Assembly: GCF_001618955.1 (NCBI RefSeq) | Contig: NZ_LVYV01000018.1 | Coordinates: 1 to 39,176, forward strand | DNA from: Tardiphaga robiniae | GTDB taxonomy: Bacteria; Pseudomonadota; Alphaproteobacteria; Rhizobiales; Xanthobacteraceae | DNA: 39,176 nt | Reading direction: 5' to 3' | Shown here: positions 14,842 to 22,585 of the stretch, piece by piece | Layout of the letters: each line of letters starts with the position of its first letter | How positions within the stretch are numbered: the first letter of the stretch is position 1 | Program-made: the position numbers and the translations under genes | The notes under the pieces: model-generated | What the model was told of the DNA's origin: nothing | Databases searched by the model: none | What the model saw: only the letters and a program-made list of their open reading frames with translations

Positions 14842-15757
14842 GCTGCGTCGTCGGCACAACATCCGGCTTCCGGCGCGACATCGTTCCGATAAGAATCCCG
14901 CCAAGGATCATGGCCATCGCGGCGATCAGCGACAGCTCGATCGCTTCGCCCAGCACCAGCGCGGAAATCGCGACGCCCATCACCGGCGTTGCCAGCAGGC
15001 CGAGCGACGTGATGGTCGCCGGCAGGCTGCGGTTGATGATCACCATCGCCCAGTGCGCCAGCGCCGTGCCGAAAATCCCGCCGAACAGCAGTGCTCCGAC
15101 GAGTTCGCGCGTCCATGCGATATCAGGGACACCTTCGCGGATCAGCGTCAGAGTCGTCAGCAGTATGCTTGCGAGCAGCGCCTGCCAGAACACGAGTTGA
15201 AACGGCTCGGAGATCCAGCGGTGGCCGCGCACATAGACGATGTTCGCCGCCCAGCACAAAGCCGCGAGCAACAGCAGCCCGCTGCCGATCAGCGCATTGC
15301 CGTTGCTCCAGTCGAATGCCGACGGGTTGAACATGACAGCGATGCCGGCAAGCCCGAGCACGATGCCCGCGAGACGTTCTCGCGGAACGGGTTCGCGCAG
15401 CAGCAGCCACGCGGCGGGCGCGACCCAGAGCGGCGTGGTGTAGCCAAGCACGATGGAGCGCCCGACCGGCACGAATTGCAGGCCGAAGGCGACCAGCACC
15501 GAGAATGCGCCCATATGCAGCACCGCGACACTGACGATTACAGGCATGTCGCCGCGCCGCGGCACGATGAATTGCCGGCGCGCGAGCGTAATGGCTGCCA
15601 GAGCGAGCGTGGCAATCACGGCTCGTATTGCTACCGACCACAGCGGCGAAATGTGCTGCACCAGAAATTTCGTCAGCGTCCAGTTCAGCCCCCACATGGT
15701 CACGACGACGGCAAACAACAGCAGCGCCGTGCGGCGCGACAGGGGATGTTCAGACAT
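14801..15757 (-). CDS. EamA/DMT-family transporter
   Basis: A 318-residue membrane protein with ten predicted helices formed by two EamA repeats (about residues 10-145 and 155-295). Landmarks include FAVVVTMWGLNWTLTKFLVQ, the end of the first repeat PVPRERLAGIVLGLAGIAVM, and the second LPATITSLGLLATPVMGVAISALVLGE. DMT proteins export amino acids or metabolites across the inner membrane; the substrate is unknown. The gene is divergent from a MocR-type regulator across a region with a perfect inverted repeat, so it is the likely target of that regulator. ATG at 15757. The 3' end overlaps the beta-lactamase gene on the opposite strand. Confidence 0.88.
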   Translation of the reverse strand: MSEHPLSRRTALLLFAVVVTMWGLNWTLTKFLVQHISPLWSVAIRAVIATLALAAITLARRQFIVPRRGDMPVIVSVAVLHMGAFSVLVAFGLQFVPVGRSIVLGYTTPLWVAPAAWLLLREPVPRERLAGIVLGLAGIAVMFNPSAFDWSNGNALIGSGLLLLAALCWAANIVYVRGHRWISEPFQLVFWQALLASILLTTLTLIREGVPDIAWTRELVGALLFGGIFGTALAHWAMVIINRSLPATITSLGLLATPVMGVAISALVLGEAIELSLIAAMAMILGGILIGTMSRRKPDVVPTTQPIPVAARPSPQSP

Positions 15758-15812
15758 GGCTTCATCTCACGGATTCGGTGCATGGCGCACTCGACAGACC
15801 GGGAACACTAGG

Positions 15813-15849
15813 TTTTACTGGCCCCAATCAAAGATCCATTCCAGTAAAA
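15813..15849. promoter_or_regulatory. Probable MocR operator: inverted repeat in divergent promoter region
   Basis: A perfect 9-bp inverted repeat, TTTTACTGG (15813-15821) and CCAGTAAAA (15841-15849), is separated by 19 bases. A third degenerate copy, CCAGTTT, starts near 15859, just ahead of the MocR start codon. MocR proteins bind repeated sites in their own divergent promoter regions, so this is the likely binding site controlling both the regulator and the EamA gene. Confidence 0.65.
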
Positions 15850-15866
15850 ATGACTGAACCAGTTTG

Positions 15867-17363
15867 ATGGGCGACATTCTCGCGGGGCTGATCGATATCG
15901 AGCGCGGGTCCGCGAGCGGCGAGACGTTGACGCGGCAGCTCTACGATCGGCTTCGCACGGCGATCCTGAGCGGCGCGCTGCCGCCGGGCCATCGCCTGCC
16001 GTCGAGCCGCGAATGCGCGCAGCAGCTCGGCCTCGCGCGCAACACGGTCTCCACCGTCATCGATCAACTGGCCATGGAGGGCTATCTCGACGTCGCGCAG
16101 GGACGACGTCCCACGGTCGCTGCCGCCGAGCGCAAGGCGTTGCTCACCGGGCGCAACATCGCCGGCAAGACGCCGAAGCCGCTCGGCCTGTCGCGCTGGG
16201 CCGAGCGCGTGCGGAAGTCGGACTGGCCGTTCGTCCACAAGGGGCCACCGCAGCCATTGGCCACGGTGCTCGCCGATAGCCGGCTGTTTCCCCATGACAT
16301 CTGGGCGCGCTGCCTGCGCCGCGCGGCACGGCGCGCGCCGACCGGCGATCCCGCCATCAATCGCGCATCGCTGCGCACCGCCCTGCTCCGCCATCTCGCT
16401 GAGCATCGCGGCGTCAGGGCCGAGGCGCGGCAGATCATCATCATGCCGTCGGCGCAGGCCGCGCTCGAACTCATTGCCCGCGTGCTGCTCGATGCCGGCG
16501 ATCTCGCCTGGGTCGAAAGCCCCGGCTATGGCGGCGCCCGCGCGGCGCTGGATGCCGCCGGCGCCAGTGTGCGCGGCATTGCGTTGGACCGCGGCGGCCT
16601 CGCCTTCAAGGGCCGCCGCGATCATCCGCGTCTGATCTTCGTCACGCCGTCGCATCAGCATCCGACCGGACGGTTGATGCCGGTGAGCCGCCGACAACAG
16701 CTGCTCGGTTTTGCGAATGACATCGGCGCCGCGATCGTCGAGGACGACTACGACAGCGAATTCCACTATGACGGCCGCCCTGTCGCCGCTCTGCAGGGCC
16801 TCGATGACAATGGCCGCGTGTTCTATGTCGGCACCTTCTCGAAATCGATGTTTTCGGACGTGCGCAGCGGCTACGCCATCGTGCCACCGGACCTCGCTGA
16901 TCTGTTCGAAAAGGCCCAGCGCCACGGCAGCCATATCGTGCCGGCGCCGGTGCAGGACGCGCTGGCCGAGTTCATCGACGACGGCCACTTCGCAGCGCAT
17001 ATCCGCAAGATGACGCGCGTCTATCGCGGCAGGCGCGATCATCTGCTGCAGGCGCTGCGCGCTCATGCCGGCGATCACCTGACGATCGAGCCACCGGCCG
17101 GCGGCATGCAGCTTCTCGCTTATCTGGACCCGGAGCGCGACGATCGTGCCATTTCGGCGCGGCTGGCCGAGTTCGGCGTGACGGCCCGGGCGCTCTCCAT
17201 ACATTTCATCCCACCGGCCAGCGCCCCGGGATTGTTCCTGGGTTTTGCCGCCTGGAACGAGCAGGAGATCGACAAGGCTGCCGCCATCATCGGGCAGGTC
17301 CTGCGCGACACCGCCACGCCGCGCGGCCGCTCCAGCAAAGTGTCGAAGCGGCCAAAGAGCTGA
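15867..17363 (+). CDS. MocR/PdxR-type GntR-aminotransferase transcriptional regulator
   Basis: A 498-residue fusion: an N-terminal GntR winged helix (about residues 20-85, LTRQLYDRLRTAILSGALPPGHRLPSSRECAQQLGLARNT in two parts), a linker, and a class I aminotransferase-like domain (about 125-480). Landmarks of the latter are ESPGYGGARAAL, IVEDDYDSEFHYDGRP and the PLP lysine in VGTFSKSMF. MocR regulators sense PLP or a PLP-amino acid adduct and control vitamin B6, taurine, GABA or transporter genes. The adjacent divergent EamA exporter suggests control of an amino-acid-like efflux. ATG at 15867; a TTG just before it is possible. The C-terminus is basic and low-complexity. Confidence 0.9.
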   Translation: MGDILAGLIDIERGSASGETLTRQLYDRLRTAILSGALPPGHRLPSSRECAQQLGLARNTVSTVIDQLAMEGYLDVAQGRRPTVAAAERKALLTGRNIAGKTPKPLGLSRWAERVRKSDWPFVHKGPPQPLATVLADSRLFPHDIWARCLRRAARRAPTGDPAINRASLRTALLRHLAEHRGVRAEARQIIIMPSAQAALELIARVLLDAGDLAWVESPGYGGARAALDAAGASVRGIALDRGGLAFKGRRDHPRLIFVTPSHQHPTGRLMPVSRRQQLLGFANDIGAAIVEDDYDSEFHYDGRPVAALQGLDDNGRVFYVGTFSKSMFSDVRSGYAIVPPDLADLFEKAQRHGSHIVPAPVQDALAEFIDDGHFAAHIRKMTRVYRGRRDHLLQALRAHAGDHLTIEPPAGGMQLLAYLDPERDDRAISARLAEFGVTARALSIHFIPPASAPGLFLGFAAWNEQEIDKAAAIIGQVLRDTATPRGRSSKVSKRPKS

Positions 17364-17370
17364 CGCTGTC

Positions 17371-17739
17371 CTATGCAGCCGCCAGCTTCTTCTCGACGGC
17401 CAGCGCCGCCGGCAGCGGTCGCCACAGCACCGTCATTTCCTGAATGAGGCCGGCATCGTTCAAGCGCCAATAATCGACGCCGTCGAGTTGTTCGCTGCCG
17501 ACGGTGATGCCGAAAAATGCCGAGACATGTTCGGGCCCTTGCAGGACTTCGCGGAAGTCGAAGCTGTCAACGACACCCAGCAGCGCCGTGACCACCGGCC
17601 GGATTGCTGCCTTGCCCGTGAATGGCTCGGCAGCGAGCGGCGTCTTCAGCACGATGTCGTCGGCCATGTGGCTGAGCATGGCTTCAAGGTTCTTGCTCTG
17701 CATCGCTGCAGTGAAGGCGTGGATATGCGTGAGATTCAT
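17371..17739 (-). CDS. SnoaL-like/NTF2-like protein
   Basis: A 122-residue protein of the NTF2-like superfamily (SnoaL-like fold): an N-terminal helix MNLTHIHAFTAAMQSKNLEAM followed by MADDIVLKTPLAAEPFTGKAAIRP, a central strand region DFREVLQGPEHVSAFFGITVG, and GVDYWRLNDAGLIQEMTVLWRP. Such proteins form small open cavities and act as isomerases, hydrolases or binding proteins; the specific role is not clear. ATG at 17739 is preceded by agaagga; the frame extends upstream but without a site. It lies 44 bases after the DJ-1/PfpI gene on the same strand and is probably co-transcribed with it. Confidence 0.8.
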   Translation of the reverse strand: MNLTHIHAFTAAMQSKNLEAMLSHMADDIVLKTPLAAEPFTGKAAIRPVVTALLGVVDSFDFREVLQGPEHVSAFFGITVGSEQLDGVDYWRLNDAGLIQEMTVLWRPLPAALAVEKKLAAA

Positions 17740-17783
17740 AGTCGCGGTCCTTCTAATTGTACGATAAGCGACGAGCGCGCCGC

Positions 17784-18500
17784 TCACTCCGCCGCTGTCG
17801 GCACGATGATGCCAAGCTTCGTCGCGATGCGTTGTGCGGTGGCCTCGCGTTGCGCGGTCATACCGGCCACGGCCTTTCGTGCCTGCTGCAATACGGCGGC
17901 CGGCGCCGTTTCCGGCGTGCCGCTGTTGAACGGCGGCTCCGGCGCATATTCCATATAGAGCTGGATGCCCTTGGCCACGTCGTCGCCGCGCAATTCCGCA
18001 GCCAGACGCAAGGCGCCGTCGATGCCGGAGGTGACGCCGGCGGCAAAGATCCAGTCGCCGTCAATCACCACGCGTTCATTGACCGGCGTTGCGCCGAAAT
18101 AGCGCAGCAGATGAAACGACGCCCAATGCGTCGTCGCGCGGCGTCCCATGAGCAATCCGGCTGCGCCGCAGATCAGCGCGCCGGTGCAGACCGAGAAGAC
18201 ACGCGCATGTCCGGCCTGTGCGCGGAGCCAGTCGAGCACGACCGTATCCTCCATCAGCGCCTCCTGACCGAAACCGCCGGGGACATGCAGCACATCGAGT
18301 TGCGGGGCATCGGCAATCGCTGCATCGGGCGTGATACGCAGCCCCCTGTGGTCGCGCACGGGATCGGCGGTCTTGCCATAGATGCGATAGGTCGTGTTCG
18401 GAATGCGGGACAGGACTTCGAACGGGCCGGTGAGATCGATCTGGTCGAGCCCCTCGAACAGCAACGAGCCGATCTGGAGATGCTGGTCTGGCGGGATCAT
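17784..18500 (-). CDS. DJ-1/PfpI-family protein, isonitrile hydratase-like
   Basis: A 238-residue protein of the DJ-1/PfpI superfamily. The nucleophile cysteine is in VFSVCTGALICGAAGLL, and further landmarks are LHVPGGFGQEALM, GRRATTHWASFHLL and AAGVTSGIDGALRLAAEL. This set resembles InhA, the isonitrile hydratase of Pseudomonas, and also the N-terminal half of GlxA regulators. There is no DNA-binding domain, so it is probably an enzyme. ATG at 18500 follows ggagga closely. It is divergent from a GlxA-type regulator that carries a related domain, suggesting that the regulator controls it. Confidence 0.82.
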   Translation of the reverse strand: MIPPDQHLQIGSLLFEGLDQIDLTGPFEVLSRIPNTTYRIYGKTADPVRDHRGLRITPDAAIADAPQLDVLHVPGGFGQEALMEDTVVLDWLRAQAGHARVFSVCTGALICGAAGLLMGRRATTHWASFHLLRYFGATPVNERVVIDGDWIFAAGVTSGIDGALRLAAELRGDDVAKGIQLYMEYAPEPPFNSGTPETAPAAVLQQARKAVAGMTAQREATAQRIATKLGIIVPTAAE

Positions 18501-18561
18501 CGGTTCCTCCGAATATTTGTGAATGGACAAGGTGACCCTAGCCCGGCACACTCTGGCGGAA

Positions 18562-19566
18562 ATGCCAAAGAACCCTCGTTCTCCGCCAAATACCGGTTCG
18601 ACGATCCCGCGCGCCATCGACGTCCTGGCGTTCCCGATGGTGCAATTGCTCGACGTGTCCGGCCCGCTGCAGGTGTTCGCCACGGTCAATGAGATCATGC
18701 AGCGCAAGGGACAACCTGCGCCCTATAGGCTGCGCGTGATCGCGCGCGGCGGCCATAGTGTGACCGCCTCTGCCGGACTTGGCCTCGCCGTGAGCGATCT
18801 GCCGCGCCAGGCCGAACCGATCGACACGCTGTTGATTGCCGGCGGTCCCGGCGTCCATGCCGCCGCTTCCGATCCCGCTATGGTCGCCTGGGTGCGTAAG
18901 CGCGCGGCCAAGGCGCGGCGCACCGCCTCGGTCTGCACCGGCGCGTTCCTGCTTGCGTCAACCGGCGTGCTCGACGGCCGTCGTGCCGCCACCCACTGGT
19001 CCTGGTGTTCCGAACTCGCGCAGCGCTTTCCCGACGTGCATGTGGAATCCGATCCGATCTTCGTGCGCGACGGCGCGTTCTGGACGTCCGCCGGAGTCAC
19101 CGCCGGGATCGATCTCGCGCTGGCGCTGGTCGAGGAAGACTTGGGACGCAGCGTCGCGCTGATGGTGGCGCGTCATCTCGTCGTGTTCCTCAAGCGTCCG
19201 GGCGGCCAGTCGCAATTCAGCGCGGCCTTGTCGCTGCAGACCGCAGACGACAAATTCGGCGCGCTGCATGACTGGATCGGCAAACATCTCGCCGATGACA
19301 TTTCGCTGCCGATGCTTGCCGAACAGGCCGGCATGAGCGAACGCAGCTTCAGCCGGCATTATGCGGAAGCCACCGGCATCACCCCCGCCCGTGCGGTCGA
19401 GCAATTGCGCATCGAAGCCGCGCGGCGGCTGCTCTCGGAAACGAAACTACCGGTTAAACGCATTTCGCAACGCTGCGGCTTCGGTTCCGAAGAAACCATG
19501 CGGCGCAGCTTCCTGCGACTGCTTTCTGCTACGCCGCAGGACTATCGCGCGCGTTTCAGTTCCTGA
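18562..19566 (+). CDS. GlxA-family AraC-type transcriptional regulator
   Basis: A 334-residue regulator with an N-terminal DJ-1/PfpI-like domain (about residues 15-190: AIDVLAFPMVQLLDVSGPLQVF, SVCTGAFLLASTGVLDGRRAATHW, TSAGVTAGIDLALALVEEDLG) and a C-terminal AraC helix-turn-helix pair (about 230-330: ISLPMLAEQAGMSERSFSRHY and VKRISQRCGFGSEETMRRSF). The N-terminal domain probably binds a small-molecule effector. I chose ATG at 18562 because ggcgga precedes it; an ATG at 18523 would leave only 22 bases to the divergent gene. It likely regulates the divergent isonitrile-hydratase-like and NTF2-like pair, and perhaps the aldolase behind it. Confidence 0.88.
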   Translation: MPKNPRSPPNTGSTIPRAIDVLAFPMVQLLDVSGPLQVFATVNEIMQRKGQPAPYRLRVIARGGHSVTASAGLGLAVSDLPRQAEPIDTLLIAGGPGVHAAASDPAMVAWVRKRAAKARRTASVCTGAFLLASTGVLDGRRAATHWSWCSELAQRFPDVHVESDPIFVRDGAFWTSAGVTAGIDLALALVEEDLGRSVALMVARHLVVFLKRPGGQSQFSAALSLQTADDKFGALHDWIGKHLADDISLPMLAEQAGMSERSFSRHYAEATGITPARAVEQLRIEAARRLLSETKLPVKRISQRCGFGSEETMRRSFLRLLSATPQDYRARFSS

Positions 19567-19704
19567 ATGTCGCGATCGGGCCTTCTGCCGCCCGGAAAGC
19601 ATGTCTGCCGCGCAAACCGTCCGGCTTGCTGCCGCAACAGGGCGGGATTAGGCTCGCAACAGCCAAACGCCAAAACACTGCCAGTCAATCCGGGAGCACT
19701 CAAC

Positions 19705-20484
19705 ATGTCACCAGCCGAAGCCCGCCTCAAGGAAGTGCCATCGCATATGAGCGAGGGCGAATGGGCCCAGCGCGTCAATCTCGCCGCGGCCTACCGTCTC
19801 GTTGCGCTCTACGGCTGGGACGATCTGATCGACACCCACATCTCCGCCCGCGTACCCGGCCCCGACCATCATTTCCTGATCAATCCGTACGGTCTGATCT
19901 TCGAGGAAATCACGGCATCGTCGCTGGTCAAGGTCGATCTCGACGGCAACCAGCTCTCCGAAAGCGAATACAGCATCAACCCGGCCGGCTTCACCATCCA
20001 TTCGGCAATCCACGAAGTCCGCGAAGACGCCGGCTGCGTGATGCATCTGCATACGCCGGACGGCACCGCCGTGGCCTCCTGCATGGAAGGCCTGCAGCCC
20101 CTGAACCAGACCGCACAGCTCGTGATCCCCGAACTCGCCTATCACGACTATGAAGGCGTCGCGCTCGATCACGACGAGCGCCCACGCCTGCAGAAGGATC
20201 TTGGCACCAAGAACGCCATGCTGCTGCGCAATCACGGCACGCTGACCGTCGGCCGCTCGGTCGCCTCGGCCTTCGAGCGTATGTATTATCTGGAACGCGC
20301 CTGCACCATGCAGGTGCGCACCCGTATGCTCGGCCCGACCGCCTATCCGGTCGACCAGATCGTGATCGACAAGAACGCCGAACTGGTCTCAAATCCCGAG
20401 AGGTCGGAGCTGCGCTCCACCAAGCTGGTCTGGCCGCCGATGCTGCGCAAGCTCGACCGCCGCGATCCGTCTTACAAGACCTGA
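19705..20484 (+). CDS. Class II aldolase/adducin-family protein
   Basis: A 259-residue protein of the class II aldolase/adducin family. Landmarks are LAAAYRLVALYGWDDLIDTHISARVPG, the zinc-ligand motif VMHLHTPDGTAVA, ALDHDERPRL, and LLRNHGTLTVGRSVASAF with a further His. Family members include fuculose- and ribulose-phosphate aldolases and epimerases, but many bacterial copies are uncharacterised; the substrate cannot be told here. ATG at 19705 has ggga about 10 bases upstream; the open frame extends 46 codons farther upstream with no ribosome binding site. A good terminator follows the gene (20530-20561). Confidence 0.85.
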   Translation: MSPAEARLKEVPSHMSEGEWAQRVNLAAAYRLVALYGWDDLIDTHISARVPGPDHHFLINPYGLIFEEITASSLVKVDLDGNQLSESEYSINPAGFTIHSAIHEVREDAGCVMHLHTPDGTAVASCMEGLQPLNQTAQLVIPELAYHDYEGVALDHDERPRLQKDLGTKNAMLLRNHGTLTVGRSVASAFERMYYLERACTMQVRTRMLGPTAYPVDQIVIDKNAELVSNPERSELRSTKLVWPPMLRKLDRRDPSYKT

Positions 20485-20529
20485 GATTTGGTGCTATAGA
20501 GAGGTTACATACCTCTACACAGTGATTCA

Positions 20530-20561
20530 AAACGCCGTCCAATTCCGGACGGCGTTTTTTT
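20530..20561 (+). terminator. Intrinsic terminator after class II aldolase gene
   Basis: A perfect 11-bp stem, AAACGCCGTCC (20530-20540) and GGACGGCGTTT (20547-20557), with a six-base loop, runs into seven T residues. It is 45 bases after the aldolase stop codon and fits rho-independent termination on the plus strand. Confidence 0.92.
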
Positions 20562-20575
20562 GTTTGGTGCATGCT

Positions 20576-20736
20576 GTCATTCCGGGGCGGGTGCGGCGCC
20601 AGCCGCACGCGAACCTCAGCCATTCCACTTGGAATGGCGGGGAATCCCGACATGAGAGTTTCCGATAGAGCCAGGCCACATCGGGATTCCGGGTTCAGCC
20701 CCGTCGCCTGCGGCGTCGGTTCTGCCCCGGAATGAC
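20576..20736. repeat. GTCATTCCGGGGC-type intergenic palindromic repeat, copy 1
   Basis: The segment begins GTCATTCCGGGGC and ends GCCCCGGAATGAC, so its ends are inverted copies. It contains inner hairpins such as gccattcca / tggaatggc. Related copies are at 21041-21164 and 38724-38980. Such elements are common between genes in Bradyrhizobium-type genomes. It has no coding potential. Confidence 0.85.
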
Positions 20737-20746
20737 GAGCCTGGAA

Positions 20747-20962
20747 TCACGGTCGCATGAACGCAAAGTCCGTATCGGGATCGCAATTGTCGGCAACGAA
20801 ATGCAGCTCCGACTGCACGTCAGTCGCGCTCCTGGTTTCGAGATATTTCGAGACCACGAGATTCACCAGGGAGCGGCAGACGCTGTCCTGATCGACCCCG
20901 GCGGCCTGTGCTGCGGCCATGGCAGCGGAGAAATGAGTATTGGCGATTTCGGATGCGGACAT
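20747..20962 (-). CDS. Small conserved-looking protein of unknown function
   Basis: A 71-residue acidic protein, MSASEIANTHFSAAMAAAQA at the start and FVADNCDPDTDFAFMRP at the end. It looks like two or three helices (AANAMAAAQAAGVD-type segment, then VCRSLVNLVVSKYLE) followed by an acidic tail. I do not recognise a named family. ATG at 20962 follows gggaga, which is a good ribosome binding site and the main reason to accept the gene. It lies between two copies of the GTCATTCC repeat, one ending 10 bases from its stop codon and one beginning about 80 bases upstream of its start. Confidence 0.65.
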   Translation of the reverse strand: MSASEIANTHFSAAMAAAQAAGVDQDSVCRSLVNLVVSKYLETRSATDVQSELHFVADNCDPDTDFAFMRP

Positions 20963-21040
20963 GGCGTTCTCCCTTTTTTGTCTTTCGATCAGGAAAGCCG
21001 GACGCAAGCCTTGATGTGGGTCAACGCAGCGACCACCACC

Positions 21041-21164
21041 GTCATTCCGGGGCGCGAACCTCAGCCACTCCAATTGGAGTGGCTGAGGTTCTGGATGCGA
21101 TGAACATTCCGGGATTCCGGGCTCAGTCCCGTCGCCTTCGGCGCCGGTCCTGCCCCGGAATGAC
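21041..21164. repeat. GTCATTCCGGGGC-type intergenic palindromic repeat, copy 2
   Basis: It begins GTCATTCCGGGGC and ends TGCCCCGGAATGAC, with an internal palindrome around ccactccaattggagtgg. It shares with copy 1 the segments gcgaacctcagcca, cgggattccggg and gtcgcc. It ends 5 bases before the dipeptidase stop codon and could form a transcript-end structure for that gene. Confidence 0.85.
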
Positions 21165-21169
21165 GTTCC

Positions 21170-22573
21170 TTACTTCTTCACATCCGCCAGCGCCGCGATG
21201 ATCCGCGCCCACGACCGGATGCCCTTATGGAAGCTCTTGAGGTCGTACTTCTCGTTCGGCGAATGGATGTTGTCGTCATCGAGGCCGAAGCCGATCAGGA
21301 GCGAGTCCAGACCGAGCGTGCGCTTGAAATCGGCGACGATCGGGATCGATGCGCCGGAACCGATCAGCAGCGCTTGCTTGCCCCATTCGTCGGTCAGCGC
21401 ATCGCGCGCAGCCGCGAGCGGCTTCATGTTCCAGTCGAGCGCGATGGCTGGCGCATTGGAATGATCGAGAAATTCGGCAGTGCAATCGCCCGGCAGTTGC
21501 GACGTGACGAATTTGCGGAACGCGTCGCGGATCTTGCCGGGGTCCTGGCCCTCGACGATGCGGAACGAGACTTTCGCCGAGGCATGTGAGGCGATCACCG
21601 TCTTGGAGCCCTCGCCCGTGTAGCCACCGACGATGCCGTTGATGTCACAGGTCGGACGCGACGTGATCTGCTCGATCAGTTCGCGGCCCTTCTCGCCGGC
21701 TGGAATCGAGAGACCGATCGGCTTGAGGAAGCTCTCCGCGGTGAGACCGAGGCCTTTCCACTGCGCCAGAATATCGGCCGGCAAATCCTTCACGCCATCA
21801 TAGAAGCCGGGAATGGTGATGCGGCCATTGTCATCATGCAACTTGCCGAGAATATTGGTGAGCACGCGGATTGGATTGCGCGCACCGCCGCCATAGATGC
21901 CGGAATGCAGGTCGCGATTGGCCGCGGTGATCTTCACCTCTTCATAGACGAGCCCGCGCAGCGACGTGGTGATCGCCGGGGTCGACGGATCCCACATGCC
22001 GGTGTCGCAGACCACCGCGAAATCGGCGGCGAGATCTTTCTTGTTGGCTTCGAGGAACGGCACGAAATTCTTCGAGCCGATCTCCTCCTCACCCTCGATG
22101 CAGATGGTGAGATCGATCGGCAGCGAGCCCGTGACATTCACCCAGGCGCGGCAGGCTTCCACGAAGGTCGAGAGCTGGCCCTTGTCGTCCTGCGCACCGC
22201 GCGCAACGATGATGTCGCGGCCATCGGCATGCTTGGTGACGACCGGCTCAAACGGCGGACGATGCCACAGGTTCAGCGGATCGACCGGCTGAACGTCGTA
22301 ATGACCATAGAACAGAACATGCGGCCGCTTGCCGGTGTTGCCCTTGGCGGTGGCGACGATGGCGGGATGGCCCGCGGTCGGCCGTACCTCGGCGTTGAAG
22401 CCCAGGCCCTCGATCTCGCCGGCCAGGTGCTTTGCCGCCGCCTTGCAGTCCTCGGCGAAAGCAGGATCGGCGGAAATCGACTTGATCCGCAACAGTGCGA
22501 ACAACCGCTCCAGAGCCTTGTCGAAATCGGCATCGACGCGATCGAGAACGGATGCAAGCTGCGTATTGGACAT
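21170..22573 (-). CDS. M20-family dipeptidase
   Basis: A 467-residue metallopeptidase of the M20 family, CNDP-like dipeptidase group. Metal ligands and catalytic residues are visible in order: His91 of GHYDVQP, the Asp of GAQDDKGQ (about 130), the Glu pair of IEGEEEIGS (about 162-164), Asp of VVCDTGMW, and the last His of DNIHSPNEKY. A dimerisation lid domain lies at about 205-330. It hydrolyses dipeptides or related amides in the cytoplasm using two zinc ions; no signal peptide is present. The start ATG at 22573 has aaggaaa-like sequence upstream. It lies 12 bases downstream of the GT87-like gene on the same strand, so the two may share a transcript. Confidence 0.92.
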   Translation of the reverse strand: MSNTQLASVLDRVDADFDKALERLFALLRIKSISADPAFAEDCKAAAKHLAGEIEGLGFNAEVRPTAGHPAIVATAKGNTGKRPHVLFYGHYDVQPVDPLNLWHRPPFEPVVTKHADGRDIIVARGAQDDKGQLSTFVEACRAWVNVTGSLPIDLTICIEGEEEIGSKNFVPFLEANKKDLAADFAVVCDTGMWDPSTPAITTSLRGLVYEEVKITAANRDLHSGIYGGGARNPIRVLTNILGKLHDDNGRITIPGFYDGVKDLPADILAQWKGLGLTAESFLKPIGLSIPAGEKGRELIEQITSRPTCDINGIVGGYTGEGSKTVIASHASAKVSFRIVEGQDPGKIRDAFRKFVTSQLPGDCTAEFLDHSNAPAIALDWNMKPLAAARDALTDEWGKQALLIGSGASIPIVADFKRTLGLDSLLIGFGLDDDNIHSPNEKYDLKSFHKGIRSWARIIAALADVKK

Positions 22574-22585
22574 GAGCGAATTTCC

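Noticed and set aside
15828-17204. Open frame of 458 codons on the minus strand
   Set aside because: It lies over the MocR-type regulator, which has clear domains. The translation is Arg/Ala/His-rich with no motif, typical of a shadow frame in high-GC DNA.
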